The notes under the pieces are model-generated. The model saw nothing but the letters and a program-made list of their open reading frames with translations, was not told where the DNA came from and did not search any database. Of a DNA stretch of 64,000 nucleotides, positions 35,149-44,513 are shown piece by piece. Position 1 is the first letter of the stretch. Each line of letters begins with the position of its first letter. Location of the stretch: assembly GCA_029547025.1 (NCBI GenBank), contig JAKPQA010000022.1, positions 1 to 64,000 on the forward strand. Reading direction: 5' to 3'. The position numbers and the translations under genes are program-made. This stretch comes from Armatimonadota bacterium (lineage in GTDB: Bacteria; Armatimonadota; Zipacnadia; UBA1398; JAKPQA01).

Positions 35149-36307
35149 GTTCGCTGCTCGTGTCTCGAGGGCCCGTACCGAGGGCGCCTTCGGCGTTCTG
35201 GAGAAGGCCGCGAGGCTTGAGGCCCAGGGGCGATCGATCGTGCACCTCGAGATCGGGCAGCCGGACTTCCCGACGCCGGAACACATCGTCGAGGCAGGGT
35301 GCAAGGCCCTTCGGGATGGCTACACGCGGTATGGTCCCGCCGGCGGCCTTCCCGTTCTCCGTGAGGCCATCGCCGAGCACATTGGCGAGACCCGTGGGAT
35401 CGATGTGTCGCCCGAGGAGGTTGTGGTCACCCCGGGCGCCAAGCCCATCATCTTCTTCTCCGCCCTCGCCCTTCTCGATGAGGGCGACGAGATGGTCTAC
35501 GCGGACCCCGGCTTTCCCATCTACGACTCGGTGGCTGCTTTGGCGGGGGCCACGCCTGTTCCCGTGCCGATCCGCGAGGAGAACGACTTCGTGCTTCGCG
35601 CCGAGGACTTCCTCGAGCGTGTCACACCCAGGACCAAGCTCCTGCTCATCAACACACCCCATAACCCCACCGGCGGCGTGCTGTCGCGGGAGGATGTCGA
35701 GGCCATCGCTCAGATCGCCATGGAACGGGGCATCACGGTACTGTCCGACGAAGTGTACTCGCGGATCCTCTATGAGGGCGAGCACGTCAGCTTCGCCAGC
35801 ATACCGGGGATGAAGGCGCACACGATCCTCCTGGACGGCTTCTCGAAGACCTACTGCATGACGGGTTGGCGGTTGGGCTATGCCGTGACCACGCGAGAGA
35901 TCGCCAAGGTCTTCGAACTCCTCCAGGTGAACTCCAACTCATGCACGGCCAGCGCGGTGCAGATGGCGGGAGTCGCCGCGCTGCGCGGCCCTCAGGACTG
36001 CGTGGACCGGATGGTCGCCGAGTTCGACCGCCGGCGCCGCTTCATCGTTGAGGGCGTCAACAACCTCCCCGGGTGGTCGTGCCGGATGCCCCGGGGGGCC
36101 TTCTACCTCTTCTGCAATGTGAAGCAGCTGGGCATGGAGGTCGTCGAACTCCGTGACCGGCTGCTTGACGAGGCCGGCGTTGCCACGATGCACGGCACGG
36201 ACTTCGGGGTCTTCGGTGAGGGGTACATGCGAGTGTCCTATGCCACGTCGATCGAGCAACTCGAAGAGGGCCTCCGGCGTATTGCGGAGTGGTGCGAGAG
36301 GCTGTAG
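35141..36307 (+). CDS. Class I aminotransferase, aspartate-aminotransferase-like
   Basis: Protein of 388 aa, PLP fold type I. Motifs: LEIGQPDFPTPEH at the N-terminus, NTPHNPTGG (Asn175), LSDEVYSRI (Asp203, Tyr206), Schiff-base Lys236 in DGFSKTYCMTGWRLGY, and Arg244 in the same segment. These place it in subgroup I-gamma or alpha of the aspartate/aromatic aminotransferases; the amino-acid substrate is not determined. ATG 35141 lies inside the end of DUF1015 (ATGCCTGA overlap) with GGAGG 12 nt upstream, so it is translationally coupled. Confidence 0.9.
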   Translation: MPEFAARVSRARTEGAFGVLEKAARLEAQGRSIVHLEIGQPDFPTPEHIVEAGCKALRDGYTRYGPAGGLPVLREAIAEHIGETRGIDVSPEEVVVTPGAKPIIFFSALALLDEGDEMVYADPGFPIYDSVAALAGATPVPVPIREENDFVLRAEDFLERVTPRTKLLLINTPHNPTGGVLSREDVEAIAQIAMERGITVLSDEVYSRILYEGEHVSFASIPGMKAHTILLDGFSKTYCMTGWRLGYAVTTREIAKVFELLQVNSNSCTASAVQMAGVAALRGPQDCVDRMVAEFDRRRRFIVEGVNNLPGWSCRMPRGAFYLFCNVKQLGMEVVELRDRLLDEAGVATMHGTDFGVFGEGYMRVSYATSIEQLEEGLRRIAEWCERL

Positions 36308-36358
36308 CGGCTGGCGACACGAGCCCGATGGGGCTCGCGACCGATCGAGACGAGAGCG

Positions 36359-37441
36359 GTGGCATCTGTGGATTCGCGACTCGAGCTTCTGCGCGCGGTG
36401 ACGGAGACGGACGGGGTGGTTGGCCACGAGGACGCGGTGCGGGCGCTCATGGCCGACCGGCTCTCGGCCGTCGGCGAGATCAGCTACGACCGCCAGGGAT
36501 GCATCTTCTGCACCAAGGCCGGCACTTCGGCGTCGCCCCGTGTGATGCTTGCCGCTCATATGGACGAGATCGGGTTCCTCGTGAAGCTGGTGACCGACGA
36601 GGGACTCCTGCGCTTCACCCCGGTGGGCGGCTGGTTCGACCAGGTGCTCTTGGCCCAGCGGGTCCGTGTCACGACACGCAAGGGCTCCTACGTGGGGGTC
36701 ATCGGCTCCAAGCCGCCGCACCTGCTGCATGATGAGGATCGGCGCAAGGTGATCCAGCAACGCACCATGTTCATCGATATCGGCGCGACTTCCAAGGCGC
36801 AGGCGGAGGAGGAGTTCGGCGTCCGCCCGGGCGACCCCATCGCCCCGGTGAGCGAGTTCTGTGCCCTGGGCGACGGATCACGGCTCATGGGGAAGGCGTG
36901 GGACGATCGCGTGGGCGTGGCGCTGGCGATCGAGGCGCTTCTCGAGGCCGGTCCCGATCACCCCAACACCCTGATCGCGGCGGGAACCGTGGCCGAGGAG
37001 ATGGGGCTTCGCGGCGCCACCACGGCACCGTGGACGGCCGAGCCCGACGTCGCCATCGTCCTCGAGAGCGCCATCGCGGGCGACGTGCCCGGTACGAAGC
37101 CTGAGGAGTCGTCCGAGAAGCTCGGCGCCGGCCCGTCGATCCTGTTCCGTGAGGGGGCCGCGCTGCCATCGCGGGCGTTCCGCGAGTTCGCTCTGAGTGT
37201 GGCCTCCGAGGAGGGCATCCCGGTGCAGCATGGTTTCCTCGAGGGGGGCTCGACCGACGGCCGGGTCATTGCCCTTCATCGCGTGGGCGTGCCGGTTCTC
37301 GTACTGGGCGTGGCGGCACGCTACATTCATACGCACGCCCAGATCATCGCCCGGCAGGACTATGAGAACGCGCTAAAGCTGCTGGTCGCCATGGTGCGGC
37401 GGCTGGATGCGGCCCGAGTGGAGTCGTTCACGGCATGGTAG
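36359..37441 (+). CDS. M42-family aminopeptidase
   Basis: Protein of 360 aa of the M42 glutamyl-aminopeptidase/TET type. Metal and catalytic residues: His67 in AAHMDEIG, Asp182 in GKAWDDRVG, the Glu213-Glu214 pair in VAEEMGLRG, Glu236 in VLES (many M42 enzymes have Asp here) and His324 in RYIHTHAQ. These enzymes form large tetrahedral peptidase complexes in the cytoplasm that trim peptides to amino acids. Start GTG 36359 or GTG 36368. The end overlaps the TolB-like gene by 7 nt. Confidence 0.92.
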   Translation: MASVDSRLELLRAVTETDGVVGHEDAVRALMADRLSAVGEISYDRQGCIFCTKAGTSASPRVMLAAHMDEIGFLVKLVTDEGLLRFTPVGGWFDQVLLAQRVRVTTRKGSYVGVIGSKPPHLLHDEDRRKVIQQRTMFIDIGATSKAQAEEEFGVRPGDPIAPVSEFCALGDGSRLMGKAWDDRVGVALAIEALLEAGPDHPNTLIAAGTVAEEMGLRGATTAPWTAEPDVAIVLESAIAGDVPGTKPEESSEKLGAGPSILFREGAALPSRAFREFALSVASEEGIPVQHGFLEGGSTDGRVIALHRVGVPVLVLGVAARYIHTHAQIIARQDYENALKLLVAMVRRLDAARVESFTAW

Positions 37442-38661
37442 AGCGCAGGGCCCGTGGGGGCCGAACGAGCTCTGGGCGTCCGACTCGGTGCATCGCGGCC
37501 GCCCTGGCGGTCGGCATCGTCTACATGGGATCGGCAGGAGTTGCGGCGGAGGGAGAGGGGCTGACGGTTCCCGCCCCCGGCCAGGAGGGGAAGCTGCCGT
37601 CCTACGTGAGGCCCGCCTCGCCTCCCCCCGCCGAAGAGGCCCCCAAGCTTCCCCGCATCGCGATCCTGCCGTTCGGCAATCAGACCAAGGATGCCGGACT
37701 CGCGTACCTCGAGCAGGGCATCCGGGTGCTGCTCCAGGGCATGGCGGAGCGCAACACCGGGGTGGACCTGGTCACCGCAAGGGCAGTGGACCGGGCCATC
37801 CGGCGGCACGGCATGAACCCCGCTCGCGGCGTGCCCCTCACCGAAGCCAGAGCCATCGCCGAGGAACTGGGGTGTGCGTTCATCGTTGGTGGCTTCTTTC
37901 ATGACGTGCAGGAGGGCTACTGTCTCCGTGGGCTGCTGTTCCGCCGTCCTTCGGCAGCTGCGGAGGCCGATGAGTTCGTCTGGCCTCTCGAGGCCAGGAT
38001 GCCCAACGCCGCGGCGGCCGTGCAGGCCGCTGCCGATCTGTGGGCTGCCTGCGCCGGATGTGTGTCTCTCGCTGCCACCCAGACCGATGCTCAGTTCTGG
38101 ACGGGCTACCTGGTGAAGCTGCGAGTCATCACGGACTCCGACCGGGTGATGCTGTCTCTAGCCGATCCCGGCGCCGCCCGCGTGGCGGGCCTCCGCTACA
38201 ACGTCGTTGAGGGGCGCCAGGTCTCGGCCGTCGAAGTGGAACCCGCTCCTGGCGGGCCCGGGCGCGTCTTGGTGGCCAGCGATCACCCTGAGGGCTCCCG
38301 CCGCCGCGCGGTGGTGGACGTGCATCTCGTGATCGACGCCAGCGGGCCGGGGGTCAGCCTGAGAGTAGACAAGCAGGGCGAGGGCCAGGTCCAGCTTGAG
38401 TTCTACAACGAGAACTCCCTGGGTGAACCAAGGCTCACCCAGACGGTGGCAGTGGATGCCGTGACCTCGTCGACGCAGTTCCGGCTGGATCTGGATCCCC
38501 TGCGCCGCGACGGCCCCACCTTCGCATTGGTCGTTCCCTTTGGCCCGGAAGAGGGATCCGTGGCACTGGCCACGCCCGCCCCCGCACCCCAGCCTGCTAC
38601 CGAGCCGCCCACGGTCGAGACGGGCCCGGGCGAGGCCACCCCGGCCGGACCGGCCGCCTAG
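37435..38661 (+). CDS. Secreted protein with TolB-N/FlgO-like domain
   Basis: Protein of 408 aa. A basic N-terminus and hydrophobic stretch (IAAALAVGIVYMGSAGVAA) form a signal peptide. Residues about 70-165 resemble the TolB N-terminal or FlgO/CsgG-like domain: RIAILPFGNQTKDAGLAYLE, then LVTARAVDRAIRRHG and LGCAFIVGGFF. A beta-rich C-terminal half and a Pro/Ala-rich tail follow. Probably a periplasmic or outer-membrane-associated protein. ATG 37435 overlaps the M42 stop; last gene of the operon. Its stop overlaps, tail to tail, the stop of the ARPP-1-like gene. Confidence 0.65.
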   Translation: MVERRARGGRTSSGRPTRCIAAALAVGIVYMGSAGVAAEGEGLTVPAPGQEGKLPSYVRPASPPPAEEAPKLPRIAILPFGNQTKDAGLAYLEQGIRVLLQGMAERNTGVDLVTARAVDRAIRRHGMNPARGVPLTEARAIAEELGCAFIVGGFFHDVQEGYCLRGLLFRRPSAAAEADEFVWPLEARMPNAAAAVQAAADLWAACAGCVSLAATQTDAQFWTGYLVKLRVITDSDRVMLSLADPGAARVAGLRYNVVEGRQVSAVEVEPAPGGPGRVLVASDHPEGSRRRAVVDVHLVIDASGPGVSLRVDKQGEGQVQLEFYNENSLGEPRLTQTVAVDAVTSSTQFRLDLDPLRRDGPTFALVVPFGPEEGSVALATPAPAPQPATEPPTVETGPGEATPAGPAA

Positions 38662-39719
38662 CGCCGCCGGGCCCAGGGCCCCATGGACACCATGCTGGCG
38701 TGAACGAGGTGGCCCTCCCACGTCAGTGCCTGGCCGGCAACGGGGCCCCGCCCGTCCAGAACGTAGGTCTCACCTAGGCCAATCGACGGCACGGGCCGCC
38801 GGCGCGCCGAGGCCACCGATGCCAGGGCACCAGCCGCCTCGTCCGTCGATACCCATCCGTCGTTTGAGAAGCCGCTGCGGACTGCTTCGATAAGGTAGGA
38901 GTTGAGTAGCTTCGGCCACATGGCCTCGAACAGCCGGGGACTGCCATACACGTCCACGCCCGCGATGCGGCCGCTGATCGCGCACACCATGCCGACACGG
39001 CTCGGCCCCGTCGCGCGCCCTCTGAGCGCCGCGCCGGCCATGGCGTCCAGCCGCGCCTGCACCTTCTCGTCCTGGACCACCGTGCCGTAGGACGTTCCCC
39101 GCTGCTGGCGTTCCGGGAACGCTCGCTGGACGGACTCGATCTCATCCCACACCTGCTGCTGGTTACCCCGCACGGCCAGCCCCCGCAACGTGGGCGAACC
39201 GAGGGCGTCCATCCAGCCAAACACATCGCTCTCACCCGTGTTCCGGCCCTTCTCGGCGCAGAAGACCGACACACGGATCGTCTCGCCCGGCGGCGCCAGG
39301 AAGCTGAACTGGCTGAAGCGGTTCTGGTAGCCCCCGCCGCCGAAGAAGTCGCCGCCCTGCGCAAAGACGGGCGAGCGGCCGTCGTTGCGCAGCATCAGGC
39401 TGAACTGGTCCATGCGATGGATCTCGCGGATCTCGATCTCGCCACGCCCATAGGCCTCGGCCAGCGTGCTGACGTAGGCCGTCAGGAGCACTTCGGGCGG
39501 CGCGTCGATGGGAAAGAACTGAATGGGACCATCGGAGATGGACTGCTGGACCATGGCGTGGGTGATGAAGTAGCTGATGGGATCTCGCGGCAGTTGCCCG
39601 AGGTCGTCGGGCTCGACACTGCCATGGGTCGCCTGGCCAATCACGTTGGCGCTCGAGGGGAGGACGGCGCTCGCCAGAGCCAGCGCCAGAGCCGTCAGAA
39701 GGAAGCGATTGAGCCGCAT
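38658..39719 (-). CDS. Secreted ARPP-1/DUF6569-like protein
   Basis: Protein of 353 aa with signal peptide MRLNRFLLTALALALASA. The core has the pattern I associate with the ARPP-1 (DUF6569) domain: IEIREIHRMDQFSLMLRNDG, SPVFAQGGDFFGGGGYQNR, then APPGETIRVSVFCAEKGRN. The remainder fits the same family, including VCAISGRIAGVDVYGSPRLFEAMWPKLL. The biochemical role is unknown. ATG 39719 follows GGGAAG at 10-nt spacing. It is convergent with the TolB-like gene (4-nt overlap of stops). Upstream, 251 bp without a gene separate it from the ftsQ stop. Confidence 0.7.
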   Translation of the reverse strand: MRLNRFLLTALALALASAVLPSSANVIGQATHGSVEPDDLGQLPRDPISYFITHAMVQQSISDGPIQFFPIDAPPEVLLTAYVSTLAEAYGRGEIEIREIHRMDQFSLMLRNDGRSPVFAQGGDFFGGGGYQNRFSQFSFLAPPGETIRVSVFCAEKGRNTGESDVFGWMDALGSPTLRGLAVRGNQQQVWDEIESVQRAFPERQQRGTSYGTVVQDEKVQARLDAMAGAALRGRATGPSRVGMVCAISGRIAGVDVYGSPRLFEAMWPKLLNSYLIEAVRSGFSNDGWVSTDEAAGALASVASARRRPVPSIGLGETYVLDGRGPVAGQALTWEGHLVHASMVSMGPWARRR

Positions 39720-39970
39720 CGGGTGACCACTTCCCATCCGCAGAAGCGACAAACGCGCGAGGGCCGCCGGGGAGTCGGAAGCAAGCTTCCGCCGGCAGGC
39801 GAGCCGGACCGGTCAAGGGAGCCTCTGCGCATCGCTCTAGGCCTTGGACGCGCTCGCCGTGACAGTGGTTCCCATGGCACAGGCCGGGCCATGCGGGAGC
39901 AGGCTGGCACGCGACGCGGCAACTTCCCGCACCAAGTTCGTCGGAGAGGACCCACCAGCCACTCGGGGAT

Positions 39971-40825
39971 CTAGCGAGGAGTTGCCCATCCCTCGACGGA
40001 GTCGGGCTGGCCGCGGTGAGGGGCCGCATGCGAGGGAGAGCTCGCCTGAGGGTTCGCCGAGGTGGCTGACTGGTCCGTGCGCGCGCTGCGCCGGGCCATC
40101 ACGCCGGCCTCCGGGAGTTCGACATCGACATAGTCGATCGGGCCGGAGTCCGTCACGTCCATGGCTGCGCGCGCCACGGCCAGCTTGCGTTCGACACGCA
40201 CCGGCCAGCCCAGTTTGATGAGCATCCCGTCGGGCAGTGCGGCGTTCACCCGGCCATCGGGAAGGAAATCGATCTTCCGAAGCCGCGGTAGGCCGAGGGC
40301 TCGAGCGCACTCGACGAGCTCGCGAGCGGTGGCGATCTCGCGGAGGCCGATGCGCCACCCATGGTCCGCCGCGAGCGGGGTCACACCCGTCAGGAGCACG
40401 AGGCCTGGCGGCTCATCACACCGGCCAAAGAGCACTCCATCCCGGTCGACGACGCCGAATCGGCCACCGTCGAGGCGGACACAAGCGAACGGCGCGCGCG
40501 GCCGCAACCGCACGTCGAGGCCATTGGGCAAGTGGCGGTGGGCCTCAACCTCGGCCACGCGCGGATCGGACCGGATACCGGCAATCATATCGCCCACCCG
40601 CGCCCACAGCACGTTCTGCCCCACCGGGGCATGGCTCTGCGCTGTCAGGGTGAGGTGCCGCGGGCCCCGGAGCGTCACCTGGCCGATATCGAATGCCGGC
40701 GATGTGCTCAAGTACACCAGCACACCCGCCACCAGCCCAAGCACTGCCCCCAAACCCCAGACGGGCCGACGGCGCTTGGGTCGTGGAGCCCGCCGCGGCC
40801 GGGCCGGGGTTCCTCGCTCCCTCAA
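39971..40825 (-). CDS. ftsQ: Cell-division protein FtsQ
   Basis: Protein of 284 aa. A short basic cytoplasmic tail (RPRRAPRPKRRRP), one transmembrane helix (about 22-40), then a POTRA-like segment (FDIGQVTLRGPRHLT) and the beta domain (VVDRDGVLF, then RKIDFLPDGRVNAALPDG). FtsQ links division proteins in the periplasm. The C-terminal 45 residues are Ser/Pro-rich and extend past the usual end. TTG 40825 overlaps the murC TGA (TTGA). It is the last gene of the envelope cluster; no ftsA or ftsZ follows. Confidence 0.88.
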   Translation of the reverse strand: MRERGTPARPRRAPRPKRRRPVWGLGAVLGLVAGVLVYLSTSPAFDIGQVTLRGPRHLTLTAQSHAPVGQNVLWARVGDMIAGIRSDPRVAEVEAHRHLPNGLDVRLRPRAPFACVRLDGGRFGVVDRDGVLFGRCDEPPGLVLLTGVTPLAADHGWRIGLREIATARELVECARALGLPRLRKIDFLPDGRVNAALPDGMLIKLGWPVRVERKLAVARAAMDVTDSGPIDYVDVELPEAGVMARRSARTDQSATSANPQASSPSHAAPHRGQPDSVEGWATPR

Positions 40826-42240
40826 GACGAGTCCTCCTCGGCAACCAGGGCCTCGCCTATGCTGCGGACATCACCCGCGCCCATAGTCACAATAAGGTCG
40901 CCCGCCCGGCCCAGTTCACGCACGCGCTGCAGGGCCTGGGGGTTACCGCCCACGAACTCGACCCACGGGTGATTGCCCGCGTCCCGAATCTGTTGGGCGA
41001 GGTCGCGTCCGCTGATGTCCCCCGTGGAGCCCTCCCGCGACCCATAGATCTCGGTCACGAGCACCACGTCGGCGTCACCAAACGCCCGGGCGAAATGATC
41101 CAGCAGGAGCCGAGTGCGGCTGAACAGGTGGGGCTGAAACACGACGATCCGGCGAGTAGCCACGGTGGCAAGCCGAGCCGCATGGAGCGTTGCACGGACC
41201 TCCGTGGGGTGATGAGCATAGTCGTCAATCACCGTGGCGCCGCGCCACCGGCCCAGTCTCTCGAACCGCCGACGGATGCCTCGGAACGATGCCACCGCTT
41301 CGCGAATGGCCTCGACCCCGCAACCCACATGCATCGCCATGGACACGGCGCCGGCGAGGTCGACCGCGTAGTGCTCGCCCAACAGGGGTGACACCCAGTC
41401 TCCCAGGTCGGTGGCCCCCGGCCCCGACAAATGGAAGGCCGACCGGTCTTGCTCCATCCGGAACCCGCTCACACGAAAGTCGGCTGACGGGTCGAACCCG
41501 AAGGTGACCACCGGACAGGGCGCGGCATCGCGCAGCGAGAGGGCATTGGGGCAGTCAGCACCCAGCGCCACGCACCCGTTCGGCGAGACCAGTGCCACAA
41601 ACGCGCCAAAGGCATCCACCACATCCGTCAGACCGGCGTAGACGTCCAGATGCTCGGCCTCGACATTGGTGACGATGGCCGCGGCAGGGCGGTAGTTCAC
41701 GAACGACCGGTCGCTCTCGCACGACTCCACTACGGCGTAGCGCCCGTTCCCCAACCGGGTGTTCGAACCCCAGGCGACGCTACTTCCACCCAGGAGCACG
41801 AGCGGGTCAAGGCCGCTGCACTCCAGGATGTGCCCAAGGAGGCCTGTGGTGGTGGTCTTCCCGTGCGTGCCTGCTACGGCGAGCATGTCATAGCCGCGCA
41901 CCGTGTACGCCAGCAGCTCGGAACGATGCCAGAGACGCAGACTGCGGCGCCGAGCCTCCAGCACCTCGGGGTTGTCGTCTCGGACCGCGGTCGACACCAC
42001 CACCGTGTCCACCGTCTCGCCGATGTGTGCCGCCGAGTGTCCGACGAACACGTTCGCACCAAGCTGCCTCAGCTCCCGGACCGTTGCCGAGTCCGATGCA
42101 TCGGATCCCGAGACGGCCATGCCCCGATCGAGCAGCACGCGCGCCAGACCGCTCATCCCGACGCCACCGATGCCGATCAGATGGACCTGGTCTAGGTCCA
42201 GGTTATCCCAGCGGCCGTCCCGCACCACCCGATCTCCCAT
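40822..42240 (-). CDS. murC: UDP-N-acetylmuramate-L-alanine ligase
   Basis: Protein of 472 aa with the Mur-ligase layout. N-terminal UDP-binding GIGGVGMSGLARVL, central ATP loop AGTHGKTTTTG, EAEHLDVY, and C-terminal DDYAHHPTEVRATL with FQPHLFSRT. It adds L-alanine to UDP-MurNAc in the cytoplasm. ATG 42240 preceded by GGGGGAAGG overlaps the murG end by 38 nt. Confidence 0.95.
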   Translation of the reverse strand: MGDRVVRDGRWDNLDLDQVHLIGIGGVGMSGLARVLLDRGMAVSGSDASDSATVRELRQLGANVFVGHSAAHIGETVDTVVVSTAVRDDNPEVLEARRRSLRLWHRSELLAYTVRGYDMLAVAGTHGKTTTTGLLGHILECSGLDPLVLLGGSSVAWGSNTRLGNGRYAVVESCESDRSFVNYRPAAAIVTNVEAEHLDVYAGLTDVVDAFGAFVALVSPNGCVALGADCPNALSLRDAAPCPVVTFGFDPSADFRVSGFRMEQDRSAFHLSGPGATDLGDWVSPLLGEHYAVDLAGAVSMAMHVGCGVEAIREAVASFRGIRRRFERLGRWRGATVIDDYAHHPTEVRATLHAARLATVATRRIVVFQPHLFSRTRLLLDHFARAFGDADVVLVTEIYGSREGSTGDISGRDLAQQIRDAGNHPWVEFVGGNPQALQRVRELGRAGDLIVTMGAGDVRSIGEALVAEEDSS

Positions 42241-43354
42241 GCTCACAACCTTCCCCCACCATATCAAGCAACACGGCCGCGATGTGATCTGCGGCGTCTG
42301 GGCGGCCACATGCCCGAGCGGCCGCGGCCATCGATGCCAGCCGGTCTCCCTCCAGGAGAGCCCGGATCTCGGCGACCAACGACTCTCCCGTAAGTACGCC
42401 GTCCTGGATGATCGTACCTCCTCCGGATTGGGCCACGGCCTCGGCGTTCTTGGCCTGGTGACCGAGGGCGAAGGGATAGGGCACGTAGATTCCCGGTATG
42501 CCCACTGCGGTCAGCTCGCCGACGGTTCCCGCCCCGCTGCGGCACAGGCAGACGTCGGCCGCCGCCAGGGCCAGGTGCATGGTGCCCTCCAGGTAGGGCC
42601 TGACTTGGTAGTGGGCCAGGACATCAGGCGGCAGGGCCTCCCTTCCCGCGCGGACCCGGTCCCAATCCGCTGGTCCGGTGATGTGCAGAATCTGGAGGGC
42701 CAGCTCGCAGACCAAAGCGCTCGCCCCGGTGAGCACGGCGTCGTTCAGCCGCCGTGCCCCCTGGCTGCCCCCCAGCACCAAGAGCGTTCGGCGATCAGCC
42801 GCAAGACCGAAGGCCGCCAGGCCCTCGGCCCGCGACGCCGACCCGATCTCACCGCGGATCGGGTTGCCGGTATGGATGGCGTCGGGGCGTCCCAAGGCCG
42901 CGGCCGCCTCGGGGTAGCCCACGGTGACCCGGGTGGCCAGTCGCGCGAGCCGCCGGCTCGCGCGACCCGGCGACGCGTCCAGGTCATGAATCAGGGTCGG
43001 GATGCCCAGATGTGCGGCGGCATAGACCACGCACGCACTGGCGTAGCCACCCGTACCAAAGACCGCCGCCGGGCGGACGCGCCGCAGCAACCACCATGCT
43101 TGGCAACAGCCGAGTGCCAGGGCGCCCATGGCCGTGAGGGTGGCCAGCGACCTGCGGGTCGGCAAGGGGCGGGCGATGATGAACATCGAAGGGATCCAGT
43201 GATCCTTCATTACCCGCCGTTCAACGCCGCGGCGGGCCCCAACGTACATCAACTCCAGCGGAACTGGCGCGGGGCGGCGTGAGAGGGCCTCGGCCACCGC
43301 CAGGAGGGGGTACAGGTGCCCTCCGGTACCCCCGCCGGTCATCAAGATGCGCAA
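42203..43354 (-). CDS. murG: Lipid II synthase MurG (GlcNAc transferase)
   Basis: Protein of 383 aa. The first glycine loop GGGTGGHLYPLLAVAEAL is at the N-terminus. The donor-binding half has LVLGGSQGARRLND, CRSGAGTVGELTAVG and the HQAKNAE segment. It transfers GlcNAc from UDP-GlcNAc to lipid I on the inner face of the membrane. The start is TTG 43354 with GGGGGAGAAG upstream; this lies inside the ftsW frame (134-nt overlap). The C-terminal 20 residues are low-complexity and overlap murC. Confidence 0.95.
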   Translation of the reverse strand: MRILMTGGGTGGHLYPLLAVAEALSRRPAPVPLELMYVGARRGVERRVMKDHWIPSMFIIARPLPTRRSLATLTAMGALALGCCQAWWLLRRVRPAAVFGTGGYASACVVYAAAHLGIPTLIHDLDASPGRASRRLARLATRVTVGYPEAAAALGRPDAIHTGNPIRGEIGSASRAEGLAAFGLAADRRTLLVLGGSQGARRLNDAVLTGASALVCELALQILHITGPADWDRVRAGREALPPDVLAHYQVRPYLEGTMHLALAAADVCLCRSGAGTVGELTAVGIPGIYVPYPFALGHQAKNAEAVAQSGGGTIIQDGVLTGESLVAEIRALLEGDRLASMAAAARACGRPDAADHIAAVLLDMVGEGCEHGRSGGAGRPLG

Positions 43355-44501
43355 CAGCTTCTCCCCCTCGGGGCCTTAGCCCCGCCGTGCGCGACGCGCT
43401 GAGCAGCAGACCCACGGCGGCCAGCGTCATGGTCAGCGACGACCCGCCGCAACTAATGAATGGCAAGTTGACACCTGTCGCGGGAATCAGGTCGGTGACC
43501 ACCAGCATGTTGGCCAGCGCCTGACCCGCCAGGCCGATGGTTAGCCCCCCCGCAGTCAGGGCCGAGAACGCATCGGGCGATGTCCGCGCCACTCGGCAAC
43601 CGCAGTGAAGCAACCAGCCATACAGCAGGATCACCCCGACCGCGCCGACAAATCCCAGCTCCTCGCCCACGATGGCAAAGATAGCGTCGTTGTACCCAAA
43701 GGGCACATGACCGAACTTCTCAATACTGCCGGCCAGACCCGTGCCCCTCAGACCGCCGTTCCCAAAGGCCATGAGGCAGTTCTGGGTCTGGTAGTTGCGT
43801 GCCTCGATGGGCACGGCCACGGGAAATGGCTTGCGCTCGAACCGATCGAGCATGTAGTCCGTGCGCAGGACCACCCATGCGAGCGCAGCGACCCCCAGCA
43901 CCCCGATCAGAGCCAGGTCGCGAAAGCGAAGGCCAGCCAGGAACATCACCGCCAAGCTGGTCAGCATCACGAGGAGCGCCGTGGACAAGTTGGGCTCCGC
44001 CACGATCAGGCCGAGCACCAGCACCAGCGGAATCAGGCATAGCAGCAGGAAGCTCTGGTAGTCGCGGGCCCCCCGACGCTGGACCGAGCCCACCCGGGCC
44101 ATCCAGAGCACCAAAGCGACCTTGGCGACCTCCGAGGGCTGGAATTGGTACCCGAGGATCCGCACCCAGCGCCGGGCACCATTGGCACTCACCCCGATAC
44201 CCGGCACAAAGACGAGCACGAGCAGTGCCACCGAAACGGCCAACAGGATGGGCGCGGCGTTGAAGTGAGCCCTCGGGCCAAGGCGCCACAGTAGCAGCAG
44301 GAGCCCACACCCGCCGATGCCCGCACTCAGCTGGCGCAGCAACAGGCCGTAGGTGTCGCCGGTACCGTCCCCTCCTGTCAGCACCGCGTAGCTCGAACTG
44401 AAGGTCATGACGAGGCCGATGCCCACCAGAGCCAGGGTGATGAGGGGGATCGCGGGATCTCCCGGTCCACACGGGACTCGCGGCTGGCTGGCGTGGGTCA
44501 T
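43221..44501 (-). CDS. ftsW: Lipid II polymerase/flippase FtsW
   Basis: Protein of 426 aa of the SEDS family with about ten hydrophobic helices. Signatures: FQPSEVAKVALVLWMA, GNGGLRGTGLAGSIEKFG, FAIVGEELGFVGA and the C-terminal NLPFISCGGSSLTMTLAAVG. FtsW polymerises septal peptidoglycan with FtsI. After the last helix the frame continues 50 residues of Arg/Pro/Gly-rich sequence overlapping murG. An alternative frame has TAA at 43376-43378, just before the murG site, which would be the normal end position, so a single-base indel is possible. ATG 44501 has GGGGGCGG upstream; GTG 44507 is an alternative. Confidence 0.9.
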   Translation of the reverse strand: MTHASQPRVPCGPGDPAIPLITLALVGIGLVMTFSSSYAVLTGGDGTGDTYGLLLRQLSAGIGGCGLLLLLWRLGPRAHFNAAPILLAVSVALLVLVFVPGIGVSANGARRWVRILGYQFQPSEVAKVALVLWMARVGSVQRRGARDYQSFLLLCLIPLVLVLGLIVAEPNLSTALLVMLTSLAVMFLAGLRFRDLALIGVLGVAALAWVVLRTDYMLDRFERKPFPVAVPIEARNYQTQNCLMAFGNGGLRGTGLAGSIEKFGHVPFGYNDAIFAIVGEELGFVGAVGVILLYGWLLHCGCRVARTSPDAFSALTAGGLTIGLAGQALANMLVVTDLIPATGVNLPFISCGGSSLTMTLAAVGLLLSASRTAGLRPRGGEAVAHLDDRRGYRRAPVPPPGGGRGPLTPPRASSAGVDVRWGPPRR

Positions 44502-44513
44502 GGGCACCGCCCC

